From the NCBI RefSeq assembly GCF_030733425.1, contig NZ_JASHIZ010000007.1, positions 62,001 through 126,000 of the forward strand: a DNA stretch of 64,000 bases, read 5' to 3'. The notes under the pieces were generated by a model that saw only the letters and a list, made by a program, of their open reading frames with translations, made no database searches and had not been told where the DNA came from. Numbering within the stretch: the first letter of the stretch is position 1; each line of letters begins with the position of its first letter. Positions 48,794 through 56,625 of the stretch are shown piece by piece. The DNA comes from Roseovarius sp. MMSF_3350 (GTDB lineage Bacteria; Pseudomonadota; Alphaproteobacteria; Rhodobacterales; Rhodobacteraceae). A program made the position numbers and the translations under genes.

Positions 48794-49675
48794 TCAGGCC
48801 ACCATTTTCTCGACCACTTCCCCGAAGGACGACGGCGTCGGCACGATGGTGACGCCGGCCTGCTTGAGGATGTCGACCTTTTCCTGTGCCGACTCGCCGA
48901 AGGCCGACACGATGGCGCCCGCGTGGCCCATGCGCCGGCCCTTCGGGGCCGACAGGCCCGCGATATAGGCCGCCACCGGCTTGGTCATGTGATCGCGGAT
49001 ATATTCCGCCGCCTCGGCCTCCTGCGGGCCGCCGATCTCGCCCACCAGCACCACCGCGTCGGTGTCGGGATCGGCCTCGAACAGCTCCAGGATGTCCTTG
49101 AAGCTCGACCCGTTGATCGGGTCGCCGCCGATCCCGATGGAGGAGCTGACACCGATGCCATGCGCGCTCATCTGGCTGGCGGCCTCGTAGCCCAGCGTGC
49201 CCGAGCGCCCGACGATGCCCACGCGCCCCGGCTTGTAGATCGAGGGCGGCATCAGCCCGGCAAAGGCCTGGCCCGGTGTGATGATCCCGGCGCAGTTGGG
49301 GCCGATCAGGCGCATCCGCTTCTCGGCCTTGTAGCGGCGCATGTAGCGTTTCACGTCGATCATGTCCTGCGCGGGAATGCCGTCAGCGATGCACACGCAG
49401 GTCTTTATTCCTGCATCCGCCGCTTCCATGATCGAATCCGCCGCAAAGGGCGGGGGGACGAAGCTGACCACCAGCTCGGCGCCGGTTTCGGCCACCGCGC
49501 CCTTCACGGTGTTGAACACCGGCAGGCCCAGATGCTTGGTGCCGCCCTTGCCGGGGGTGACGCCGCCCACCACGTTGGTGCCGTGGTCGATCATGTCCTG
49601 GGCGTGAAAGCTGCCGATCCGGCCGGTGATCCCGGTGACCAGAACGCGGGTATCCTTGTCGATGATGATGGCCAT
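48794..49675 (-). CDS. mtkB: Malate-CoA ligase (malate thiokinase) alpha subunit
   Basis: A 293-residue alpha subunit of the succinyl-CoA synthetase family. The CoA-binding Rossmann domain begins RVLVTGITGRIGSFHAQDMIDHG; the C-terminal domain has MGHAGAIVSAFG, whose His is phosphorylated during catalysis. With MtkA it makes malyl-CoA from malate, CoA and ATP in the serine cycle. The choice over succinyl-CoA ligase rests on its partner and on sgaA/hydroxypyruvate reductase upstream; mdh or sucAB are not adjacent. Its ATG overlaps the mtkA stop (TGATG). Confidence 0.85.
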   Translation of the reverse strand: MAIIIDKDTRVLVTGITGRIGSFHAQDMIDHGTNVVGGVTPGKGGTKHLGLPVFNTVKGAVAETGAELVVSFVPPPFAADSIMEAADAGIKTCVCIADGIPAQDMIDVKRYMRRYKAEKRMRLIGPNCAGIITPGQAFAGLMPPSIYKPGRVGIVGRSGTLGYEAASQMSAHGIGVSSSIGIGGDPINGSSFKDILELFEADPDTDAVVLVGEIGGPQEAEAAEYIRDHMTKPVAAYIAGLSAPKGRRMGHAGAIVSAFGESAQEKVDILKQAGVTIVPTPSSFGEVVEKMVA

Positions 49676-50865
49676 CAGCTTGCCTCCGCATAAGCGCTGT
49701 CGGTGGAACGCCACGCGGCCACCACCTTTTCCGCCGCTTCCGCAAGGGAAGAGGCCGTCTCGATCTTCAGCCCGCTGTCGGCCAGAAGTTTCATGCCTTC
49801 GTCGACATTGGTGCCCGACAGGCGCACCACCAGCGGAATTTCGAGATCCAGCTCCTTGACCGCCAGGATCACGCCTTCGGCGATCCAGTCGCAGCGGTTG
49901 ATGCCGGCGAAGATATTGACCAGGATCGCCTCGACATTGGGGTCGTTGAGCACCGACTTGAAGGATTGCAAAACCCGCTCGGGGCTTGCGCCGCCGCCCA
50001 CGTCGAGGAAGTTCGCGGGCTCGCCGCCGGCCATCTTGATCATGTCGAGCGTCGCCATGGCGAGGCCCGCGCCGTTGACGATACAGCCGATCTGGCCATC
50101 CAGCCCGATATAGCTGAGGCCACGGTCGCCCGCATATGTCTCGCGCGGGTCTTCCTGGCTCTTGTCGCGCAGTTCCGAGATGTGGGGGTGCCGGAACAGC
50201 GCGTTCTCGTCGAAGCTGACCTTGGCATCCAGCGCCACGATCTCGTTCGAGGCGGTCACCACGAGCGGGTTGATCTCGACCATGTTCGCGTCGGTCTCCC
50301 ACATCATGCGGTAGCAGCCCATGATCGTCTTGGCCGCCTGGTTGATAAGTGCGGGGTCAAGCCCCAGCGAAAAGGCGATTTCGCGCGCCTGGAAGTTCTG
50401 CATGCCCACGGCGGGGTCGACGACCGAGCGGATGATCGAGTCCGGCTCGCTTTCCGAGATCTCCTCGATCTCCATCCCGCCCTGGGCCGAGGCCACGACC
50501 ACGACGCGCTCCAGCTTGCGGTCCATCACGAAGCCCAGGTAGATTTCCTGCGCGATATCGGTGGCTTCCTCGACATAAAGCCGGCCGACGAGCTTGCCCT
50601 GGGGCCCGGTCTGATGGGTCACAAGCTTGCGGCCCAGCATCCACGAGGCCGCATCCCAGACTTCCTCCTCGGAGGTGCAGATGCGCACGCCGCCGGCCTT
50701 GCCACGGGCGCCGGAATGGATCTGCGCCTTGACGACCCAGCTTTTGCCCGACAGTTCAGAACAGCGATAGACCGCCTGTTCCGGGCTGTAGGCGATGCCG
50801 CCGCGCGGAATGTTGACGCCGAAGCCGCTCAGCAGCTCCTTGGCCTGGAATTCATGGATGTCCAT
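49675..50865 (-). CDS. mtkA: Malate-CoA ligase (malate thiokinase) beta subunit
   Basis: A 396-residue ATP-grasp beta subunit. [17 protein letters not shown] at the start, [20 protein letters not shown] text ([17 protein letters not shown]), VEINPLVVT and [13 protein letters not shown] are family blocks; [19 protein letters not shown] and [15 protein letters not shown] follow. From memory the match to Methylobacterium MtkA is close through the whole length (VTxQTGPxGK, MEIEEI, SYIGLxGxIGCIVNG). ATG 50865 sits 7 bases after GAGGAGGG; an ATG 6 bases upstream is too near the SD. It forms the alpha2beta2-type enzyme with MtkB. Confidence 0.86.
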   Translation of the reverse strand: MDIHEFQAKELLSGFGVNIPRGGIAYSPEQAVYRCSELSGKSWVVKAQIHSGARGKAGGVRICTSEEEVWDAASWMLGRKLVTHQTGPQGKLVGRLYVEEATDIAQEIYLGFVMDRKLERVVVVASAQGGMEIEEISESEPDSIIRSVVDPAVGMQNFQAREIAFSLGLDPALINQAAKTIMGCYRMMWETDANMVEINPLVVTASNEIVALDAKVSFDENALFRHPHISELRDKSQEDPRETYAGDRGLSYIGLDGQIGCIVNGAGLAMATLDMIKMAGGEPANFLDVGGGASPERVLQSFKSVLNDPNVEAILVNIFAGINRCDWIAEGVILAVKELDLEIPLVVRLSGTNVDEGMKLLADSGLKIETASSLAEAAEKVVAAWRSTDSAYAEAS

Positions 50866-50973
50866 GCACATGCCCTCCTCGCATCGTGTTGACCCATTCT
50901 GTCGCGTAAAGCGCCCGCGCGATACTTTCGCCCGGGTAGCAAAGCACACTCCGGGTTGGGAAGAGGGCCGGAA

Positions 50974-50993
50974 CGGGTAGGGCGGGCTACCCG
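50974..50993. promoter_or_regulatory. Operator-like dyad upstream of mtkA
   Basis: CGGGTAG-GGCGGG-CTACCCG: perfect 7-bp arms with a 6-base spacer, about 110 bases before the mtkA start. A related GGGTA/TACCC dyad lies upstream of sgaA at 53807-53829. Confidence 0.45.
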
Positions 50994-51092
50994 GTAAGGC
51001 CGTGACGGGATACCTTGGGATGCGCTCGCCGCGATGCGGAAAAGCCGATGCGAAACAGGTGTTTATGAAACGAAACAGATCATAGGTTGCGC

Positions 51093-51163
51093 GGATAGAA
51101 TTTGCGCAAATTCTATCCCGGAAAATGCGTATTTTCCGGGCCAATTTCTGCGCAGAAATTGGC
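51093..51163. repeat. Array of three adjoining palindromes
   Basis: GGATAGAATTTGC plus its exact complement (51093-51118), CCCGGAAAAT-GCGT-ATTTTCCGGG (51117-51140) and GCCAATTTCTGC plus its exact complement (51140-51163). The three share edge bases and end exactly next to the stop codon of the 75-residue gene. Confidence 0.92.
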
Positions 51164-51391
51164 TCACAGAACTTTGTGAATGGGCTCTTGATTGCAGAAT
51201 ATCACGATCTGTCCCGCGTTCTCGACCGCGTGGTAGCCGCGGCGCGACAACTCGTGCTGAAGCCGGTCGCGACCGACATAGCGATCCACGTCGCTCAGTT
51301 TCCGTCGCACGATCCGGCCATCGCGCGCGGCCTTGGAGGAAAACAAGCTGTCGAACCATTGTTCGACGGAAATCGGGCCATTCTGCGTCAT
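51164..51391 (-). CDS. Small conserved-looking protein, 75 residues
   Basis: A 75-residue basic/acidic mixed protein: [27 protein letters not shown], then FLAEL-like text ([29 protein letters not shown]). I recall similar proteins in Rhodobacteraceae labelled N-(5'-phosphoribosyl)anthranilate isomerase; at this size it cannot be that TIM-barrel enzyme, so the label should not be used. It lies between hydroxypyruvate reductase and mtkA on the same strand, 41 bases after the former. Function unknown. Confidence 0.65.
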   Translation of the reverse strand: MTQNGPISVEQWFDSLFSSKAARDGRIVRRKLSDVDRYVGRDRLQHELSRRGYHAVENAGQIVIFCNQEPIHKVL

Positions 51392-51432
51392 GGCCCGATT
51401 TTCACCCAGTCCTGGTTAAAGCGCAGTAAACG

Positions 51433-52410
51433 TCACTTCGGCGTCACGAGGTCGCCCGGCGTGTCGCCCTTCAGGAACGCCTCCAGATTGTCGATCGCAC
51501 GGAACCCCATGGCCTCGCGCGTGCCATCGGTGGCGCTGCCGAGGTGCGGGGCCAGAACGATGTTGTCGTATTTCAGGAACCGCGGGTCGAGTGCGGGCTC
51601 GTTGTGATAGACATCGAGGCCCGCCGCGCTCAGCTGGCCGGAATCGAGCGCCTCGAAAAGCGCGTCCTCGTCCACCACGTCGCCCCGCGCGGAGTTCACC
51701 AGGATCGCGCCGGGTTTCAGGGCGCCGAAGATGATGGCGTTGATCATCTTGTAGGTGTCTGCGCCACCGGGGCAATGCAGCGAAAGGAAATCTGCCTCAG
51801 CCGCGACCTCGACCATGCTGGGCAGCTGTTCGGCGTTGCCGTTGGCGCTCTTGATGTCCTCGGGCACCTCCCAGGCGTCCTGAAACACGACCCGCATCCC
51901 GAAGCCGTTATGGGCCCGGCGTGCCATCGCCTGGCCGATACGGCCGAAGCCGATGATGCCCAGCGTCGCACCCGAGACTTTCTTGCCGATCATGTGGGTG
52001 GGCCGCCAGCCCTCCCAGCCGCCTGCGCGTGTCTCGCGTTCGCCTTCGCCGATGCGCCGGGCGGCGGCCAGCAAAAGGCCCATCGCAAGGTCGGCGGTAC
52101 AGTCGGTCAGCACGTCCGGCGTATTCGTCACCGTGATGTCGTTCGCCGCCGCCGCGTCGATGTCGATATGGTTGAAGCCGACGCCGTAGTTGGCGAAGAT
52201 CTTAACCTTGCCCTTGGCGGCCGGATAGAACTCTGCCGGGATCTTGTCGGAGACGGTAGGCATGATCACGTCATAGGTCCTGGCCGCGTCCATCCACTCG
52301 TCATGGCTCATCGGCGTGTCGGGGTGACGCAGCGTCACGTCGCCCAGCCCGGCATTGGTCAAACGGTCCTCGGTCGCCTTCGGCCAGGCGCGCGTTACCA
52401 GAATTTTCAT
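51433..52410 (-). CDS. Hydroxypyruvate reductase / D-glycerate dehydrogenase
   Basis: A 325-residue D-2-hydroxyacid dehydrogenase. The NAD-binding domain shows LGIIGFGRIGQAMARRA (about 152-168); NSARGDVVDEDAL has the catalytic Arg, and VLAPHLGSATDGTREAM has the His. With sgaA just upstream (79 bases), the expected reaction is hydroxypyruvate + NAD(P)H to D-glycerate in the serine cycle, also able to reduce glyoxylate. The symbol hprA is likely but relatives with other substrates are close. ATG 52410 follows a purine-rich AAGGGAAGA. Confidence 0.87.
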   Translation of the reverse strand: MKILVTRAWPKATEDRLTNAGLGDVTLRHPDTPMSHDEWMDAARTYDVIMPTVSDKIPAEFYPAAKGKVKIFANYGVGFNHIDIDAAAANDITVTNTPDVLTDCTADLAMGLLLAAARRIGEGERETRAGGWEGWRPTHMIGKKVSGATLGIIGFGRIGQAMARRAHNGFGMRVVFQDAWEVPEDIKSANGNAEQLPSMVEVAAEADFLSLHCPGGADTYKMINAIIFGALKPGAILVNSARGDVVDEDALFEALDSGQLSAAGLDVYHNEPALDPRFLKYDNIVLAPHLGSATDGTREAMGFRAIDNLEAFLKGDTPGDLVTPK

Positions 52411-52489
52411 GATGTCTCTTCCCTTGTCGTGATCTGCCCTCGGCGCACAATGCGGCAAGGGCAGGCCACTTGCAATCAACCCGTTGGGC

Positions 52490-53704
52490 TCAGGCCGCCT
52501 TGGCGGGGCTGGCCTTGGCGTTGTCCGGTGTCGTGTCGCGGTAATGCGCCTGCGCGGCGGCCACGCCCGAGCCGGGCTCGATCTTCGCGCCTGCATCCAC
52601 CAGCGCCATTTCCGCGGCCGAGATCGCGCCGCACAGCATCACCGGATTCAGCGAGCCCAGGTGCCCGATGCGGAACGCCTTGCCGGCCAGCTTGTTGAGG
52701 CCCGTGCCCAGCGAGGTCTGGTACTTGTTGTAGGCCGTCGAGATCACATCGCGGGCATCCACGCCCTCGGGCGCATAGATGGCCGAGACCGTGTCGGATT
52801 CCCATTCCGGCCCGCGTGCGACCAGCTCGCACCCGTCCCACGCCTCGACCGCGGCGCGCACGCCTTGCGCCAGCCGCTTGTGCCGCGCCCAGATGCTTTC
52901 CATCCCGGCCTCCAGGATCATGTCCAGCGAACAGCGCAGCCCGCGCAGTAGCTGCGTGGCGGGGGTGTAGGGGAAATAGCCGGTGTCGTTCAGCTTGATC
53001 ATGTCCTCGAAGCTGAAATAGCAGCGCGACATGCCGGAATTGGCCAGCCGCTTGTTGGCCTCCAATGCCTTGTCGCTGACACCGAGAAAGCCAAGGCCCG
53101 CGGGCAGCATGAAGCCTTTCTGCGAGCCCGACACGGCAAGGTCCACGCCCCATTTCTCCATCTCGAACTCGATCGACGCGATGGAGCTGACGCCGTCGAC
53201 GAACAGCATCGCGGGGTGGCCCGCATCGTCCAGGATCTTGCGCACGCCCGCGATGTCCGAGGTCACGCCGGTCGCGGTTTCATTCTGCGTGGCGAAGACC
53301 GCCTTGATCTCGTGATTGGTGTCCGCCTCCAGGTGCTTGGCATATTCTTCCAGCGGCACGCCCTTGCCCCATTCGACCTCGCACAGCACCACGTCGAGGC
53401 CAAGACGCTCGGCCATATCCACCCACAGCAGCGAGAACTGCCCGAAACGCGACATCAGAACCTTGTCGCCGGGTTGCAGCGTGTTCTGGATGGCGCTTTC
53501 CCAAGCGCCCGTGCCCGAGGACGGGAAGATGAAGACCCGGCCATTCTCCAGCCTGTAGGCCTTTTTCATGTCGGTCAGCAGCCCGGTCACCAGGTCGGGG
53601 AAATCCGGCGCGCGCATGTCCTCCATGGGTACGTTCATGGCCTGCCGCACGGGTTCCGGCACATTGGTGGGGCCGGGGATGAAAAGATGCTGGTAACCGT
53701 TCAT
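52490..53704 (-). CDS. sgaA: Serine-glyoxylate aminotransferase
   Basis: A 404-residue class V PLP enzyme that transfers the amino group of serine to glyoxylate, giving hydroxypyruvate and glycine. It starts HLFIPGPTNVPEPVRQAM; FPSSGTGAWESAIQNTL (60-76) binds the cofactor phosphate, MLFVDGVSSIAS gives the PLP-binding Asp, and AVSGSQKGFMLPAGL carries the Schiff-base Lys196. Length is normal. It is first in the row sgaA - hydroxypyruvate reductase - 75-aa gene - mtkA - mtkB and is divergent from the LuxR gene. Confidence 0.93.
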   Translation of the reverse strand: MNGYQHLFIPGPTNVPEPVRQAMNVPMEDMRAPDFPDLVTGLLTDMKKAYRLENGRVFIFPSSGTGAWESAIQNTLQPGDKVLMSRFGQFSLLWVDMAERLGLDVVLCEVEWGKGVPLEEYAKHLEADTNHEIKAVFATQNETATGVTSDIAGVRKILDDAGHPAMLFVDGVSSIASIEFEMEKWGVDLAVSGSQKGFMLPAGLGFLGVSDKALEANKRLANSGMSRCYFSFEDMIKLNDTGYFPYTPATQLLRGLRCSLDMILEAGMESIWARHKRLAQGVRAAVEAWDGCELVARGPEWESDTVSAIYAPEGVDARDVISTAYNKYQTSLGTGLNKLAGKAFRIGHLGSLNPVMLCGAISAAEMALVDAGAKIEPGSGVAAAQAHYRDTTPDNAKASPAKAA

Positions 53705-53806
53705 GATGTTCTCGCTCCCTGTCACATGACTTGACGCAGGGTCGTAGCACGCAATTCGGGTCTGTGAAGCCTTGTTCGCGGCAAAACCGGGGTGAAACCG
53801 CCCATT

Positions 53807-53829
53807 GGGTGGGTAATTCCTACCCGCCC
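53807..53829. promoter_or_regulatory. Operator-like dyad between sgaA and the LuxR-type gene
   Basis: GGGTGGGTA-ATTCC-TACCCGCCC: 9-bp arms with one mismatch in the 270-base divergent region, 103 bases before sgaA and 146 before the regulator. The core GGGTA/TACCC is shared with the mtkA dyad, though with a 5- rather than 8-base gap. Confidence 0.45.
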
Positions 53830-53974
53830 GGGTGACATATCCGGCCGCAACCGCCTGCGGCATACAAGGGCATACCAAAATTTCTTTTGATTTCAGGCAT
53901 TTCAACTGATGTTATGGCGGGACGAGATCCGTCTGTTGGGGAGCTGACGGAGAGGAGGAACAAGGAGCCGGCGC

Positions 53975-54640
53975 ATGAAAGCTGCCCCCGGAACGATCAT
54001 GGCATCAGCTGAAAAAACGAGTGGTACCACGGCTTTGCCGCAGGTCATCGTTGCCGACAGGCAGCTTATCGTCTGTCAGGGAATCGGCTCGCTCGTGACG
54101 CAGATTCCCGAGGTCGAGCTGGGGCATTACGCCACCGACAAGGCCAGCCTGCGCAAGCATCTGGCCCATGCCTCCGCCAAAACCATCCTGATCCTGGGCG
54201 TACGTCTGGCCGATGGCGATTTGACGCAGGTGCTGTCGATCGTGCGCAAGGACTATCCCGACGTGATGGTCGTGGTGGTGGCCGAGGAAACCGAGTTTGC
54301 CTTCATCCGCACGGCGATCAAGGCGGGGGCCAACTCGGTCTGCATGATGGGGCAGATCCTGACCAGCCTGCCGCGCATCCTGGGCAAGCTGATCGAGGGA
54401 CACTCGATCGTGCCCACCGAAGTCCTGCGGCGTCTGACCTCCGAGAATGCCGATGCGCTGTCGCGGCGCGAGCACGAGATCCTGGCGCTTTTGGGCGACG
54501 GTCTGACCAATTTCCAGATTTCGGCGCGGCTGGGACTGAGCGAGAATACGGTGAAATATTACCTCAAGGCGATTTACCAGAAGCTCGAGGTCAATTCGCG
54601 CGGGGCGGCCATCGCCAAATATGTGGCGGGCAATTACTGA
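53975..54640 (+). CDS. LuxR-type regulator with degenerate receiver domain
   Basis: A 221-residue NarL/FixJ-like protein. The C-terminal HTH is intact: [43 protein letters not shown] (about 159-203). The N-terminal part has the shape of a receiver ([18 protein letters not shown], then [13 protein letters not shown]), but the phosphoacceptor Asp is Gly ([11 protein letters not shown]), the Thr/Ser after strand 4 is lost (VVVVAEETE) and the Lys of strand 5 is absent. It therefore cannot be phosphorylated in the normal way. No kinase gene is adjacent. It is divergent from sgaA and upstream of the GH13 phosphorylase, either of which may be its target. Confidence 0.88.
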   Translation: MKAAPGTIMASAEKTSGTTALPQVIVADRQLIVCQGIGSLVTQIPEVELGHYATDKASLRKHLAHASAKTILILGVRLADGDLTQVLSIVRKDYPDVMVVVVAEETEFAFIRTAIKAGANSVCMMGQILTSLPRILGKLIEGHSIVPTEVLRRLTSENADALSRREHEILALLGDGLTNFQISARLGLSENTVKYYLKAIYQKLEVNSRGAAIAKYVAGNY

Positions 54641-54852
54641 GGCGTGCGCGCTTGCGGCCAGGACCGGATCGAGCAGGGGCGCAAGTTTCCCGATACGGTG
54701 CGCCATCTGCCGAAAATCCGGGCTAACCGGACTTCCTGCTTGAACATTTCTTGCCCTGCGCCTTCCATCGGACGGGCTGATATGGTCAATACGGGGCGGA
54801 TCGGGTCCGATAGCGCCGGACCCGCGGGACAAGGTCAGGGGAACATCCGGGC

Positions 54853-56625
54853 GTGCACCAGGAACACAAATTGCTGAACGCGCGGCTGCGCGAGCTGCTG
54901 TCCCGTATTTATCCCGACGAATCCGCGCCGGACCTTGCCCGCGCCATCATCGCCGCGTTCTGGCCCGAAGGCACCATGCCCCGCAAACGCGCCCGCACGC
55001 CCAGCAACCGGCTCTGGTCGGAGAAGGACGCCTTTCTGATCACCTATGGCGACACCATCCTGGACGGCGCGCACAAACCGCTCGACCTGCTGGAGGATTT
55101 CCTGTCGCGCTACATGGGCGGGGTGGTCGACGGTGTGCACATACTGCCGTTCTTTCCGTTCAGTTCGGATGACGGGTTTGCCGTGACCGACTATCGCGCG
55201 GTGAACCCGCAGCTTGGCGAATGGAGCGATATCACCCGCATCGCCTCGAACTTTCACCTGGTGTCTGACCTCGTGCTCAACCACGTCTCCAGCCAGGGCA
55301 ACTGGTTCAACCAGTACCGGCAGGGCAACGCGCCGTACGACAAGTTTTTTTACGAGGCCGACCCCGAGCAGAACTTCAGCGCCGTTGTCCGCCCGCGCAC
55401 CACGCCGCTCTTGCAGAAGATCGAGACACGGGGTGGCGACCGCCATGTCTGGTGTACGTTCAGCCACGACCAGATCGACCTGAATTTTTCCAACCCCGAG
55501 GTGCTGCTGGAGATGCTTCGCATCATCCGGATGCATATCGACAAGGGTGTGCGTACCCTGCGGCTGGATGCCGTGGCCTTCATCTGGAAGGAGCCGGGCA
55601 CGCCTTGCATTCACCTGCCGCAGACCCACGCCATTGTGCAGCTGATCCGCCTGCTGGTGGACTACACGTTCGAGACCGTCGTGCTGCTGACCGAAACGAA
55701 CGTGCCACGCACCGAGAACCTCAGCTATTTCGGCAACCGCAACGAGGCGCACGCGGTCTACAACTTTCCGCTGCCGCCGTTGATCCTGCACGCGATGCAG
55801 TCGGGCTCGGCGAAATACCTCAATCGCTGGCAGGCCACGATGCCACCCGCGCAGCTGGGCTGCGCCTACCTGAACTTCACCGCCAGCCACGACGGCATTG
55901 GAATGCGTCCCGCCGAGGGCGTGCTGCCGGTTGAAGAAAAGAACCGCATGATCGAGGCGGCCCAGCAGGCCGGCGCGCTGGTGTCGATGCGCACCATGCC
56001 CGACGGCACCGAGCAGGCCTATGAGCTGAACTGCTCGCTGTTCGATGTCATGCGCACGACCTTCAAGGGCGAGGATGACCACCATTTCGAGCGCTTCATC
56101 TGTTCGCAAACCATCCCGATGTCGCTCGAGGGCATTCCCGCCTTCTACATCCACTCCTTTCTAGCCACGCCCAGCGATAACGAGGCGGTGACGCGGCGCG
56201 GCATGAACCGCGCGATAAACCGCCACCGCTGGCATTACCCCGACCTTCTGAAGCGGATGGAGGACGAAGGTTCGGATCAGGCACGGGTGATGAAGGCCCT
56301 GTCGGAGCGTCTGCGCATCCGCGCGCGTCAGCCGGGCTTTCATCCCAATGCCACGCAGTTCACCCTTCGCCTCGATCCGCGGCTTTTCGGGGTCTGGCGG
56401 CAAAGCCTCGATCGTTACCAGTCGATCTTTGCGATTCACAACGTCAGCGACGAGACGGTGACCGTGGATCCTGCCGACCTCAACATGATCGAGGATGACG
56501 TCTGGCGCGACCTGCTGTCAGGCGACAACATAGATCCGGAAGCCGATAGCGTTTCGATGGCGCCTTATCAGTGCCGCTGGATTTCCAACCGAAGCGGCCC
56601 GGCAGAACGCGACGCCCTCAGCTGA
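54853..56625 (+). CDS. GH13_18 phosphorylase, probable glucosylglycerate phosphorylase
   Basis: A 590-residue GH13 subfamily 18 enzyme. Motifs: GGVVDGVHILPFFPFSSDDGF, the nucleophile Asp in VRTLRLDAVAF, the acid/base Glu in VVLLTETNVPR and the third carboxylate in TASHDGIGMRP. The subfamily includes sucrose phosphorylases (usually shorter, about 490) and the longer sucrose 6'-phosphate and glucosylglycerate phosphorylases. Beside GpgS and GpgP genes, glucosylglycerate + phosphate to glucose 1-phosphate + glycerate is the best reading. The start is GTG 54853. Its end overlaps the convergent gpgS by 8 bp. Confidence 0.8.
   Translation: MHQEHKLLNARLRELLSRIYPDESAPDLARAIIAAFWPEGTMPRKRARTPSNRLWSEKDAFLITYGDTILDGAHKPLDLLEDFLSRYMGGVVDGVHILPFFPFSSDDGFAVTDYRAVNPQLGEWSDITRIASNFHLVSDLVLNHVSSQGNWFNQYRQGNAPYDKFFYEADPEQNFSAVVRPRTTPLLQKIETRGGDRHVWCTFSHDQIDLNFSNPEVLLEMLRIIRMHIDKGVRTLRLDAVAFIWKEPGTPCIHLPQTHAIVQLIRLLVDYTFETVVLLTETNVPRTENLSYFGNRNEAHAVYNFPLPPLILHAMQSGSAKYLNRWQATMPPAQLGCAYLNFTASHDGIGMRPAEGVLPVEEKNRMIEAAQQAGALVSMRTMPDGTEQAYELNCSLFDVMRTTFKGEDDHHFERFICSQTIPMSLEGIPAFYIHSFLATPSDNEAVTRRGMNRAINRHRWHYPDLLKRMEDEGSDQARVMKALSERLRIRARQPGFHPNATQFTLRLDPRLFGVWRQSLDRYQSIFAIHNVSDETVTVDPADLNMIEDDVWRDLLSGDNIDPEADSVSMAPYQCRWISNRSGPAERDALS

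Larger units (their letters stand above)
50866..51163. other. Leader of mtkA with dyad and palindrome array
   Basis: About 300 bases without a gene. It holds a dyad CGGGTAG-N6-CTACCCG (50974-50993), a further GGGTAG half-site near 50934, and the palindrome array described separately. Confidence 0.6.

Noticed and set aside
48794..50865. Succinyl-CoA synthetase sucC/sucD
   Set aside because: Same family, but the genes are with sgaA and hydroxypyruvate reductase and the beta subunit resembles MtkA from memory; a phylogeny would settle it.
51164..51391. Phosphoribosylanthranilate isomerase
   Set aside because: 75 residues cannot form that TIM barrel; the name appears to be a carried-over misannotation.
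54853..56625. Sucrose phosphorylase
   Set aside because: Possible by fold, but the protein is about 100 residues longer than usual sucrose phosphorylases and lies with gpgS and its phosphatase.
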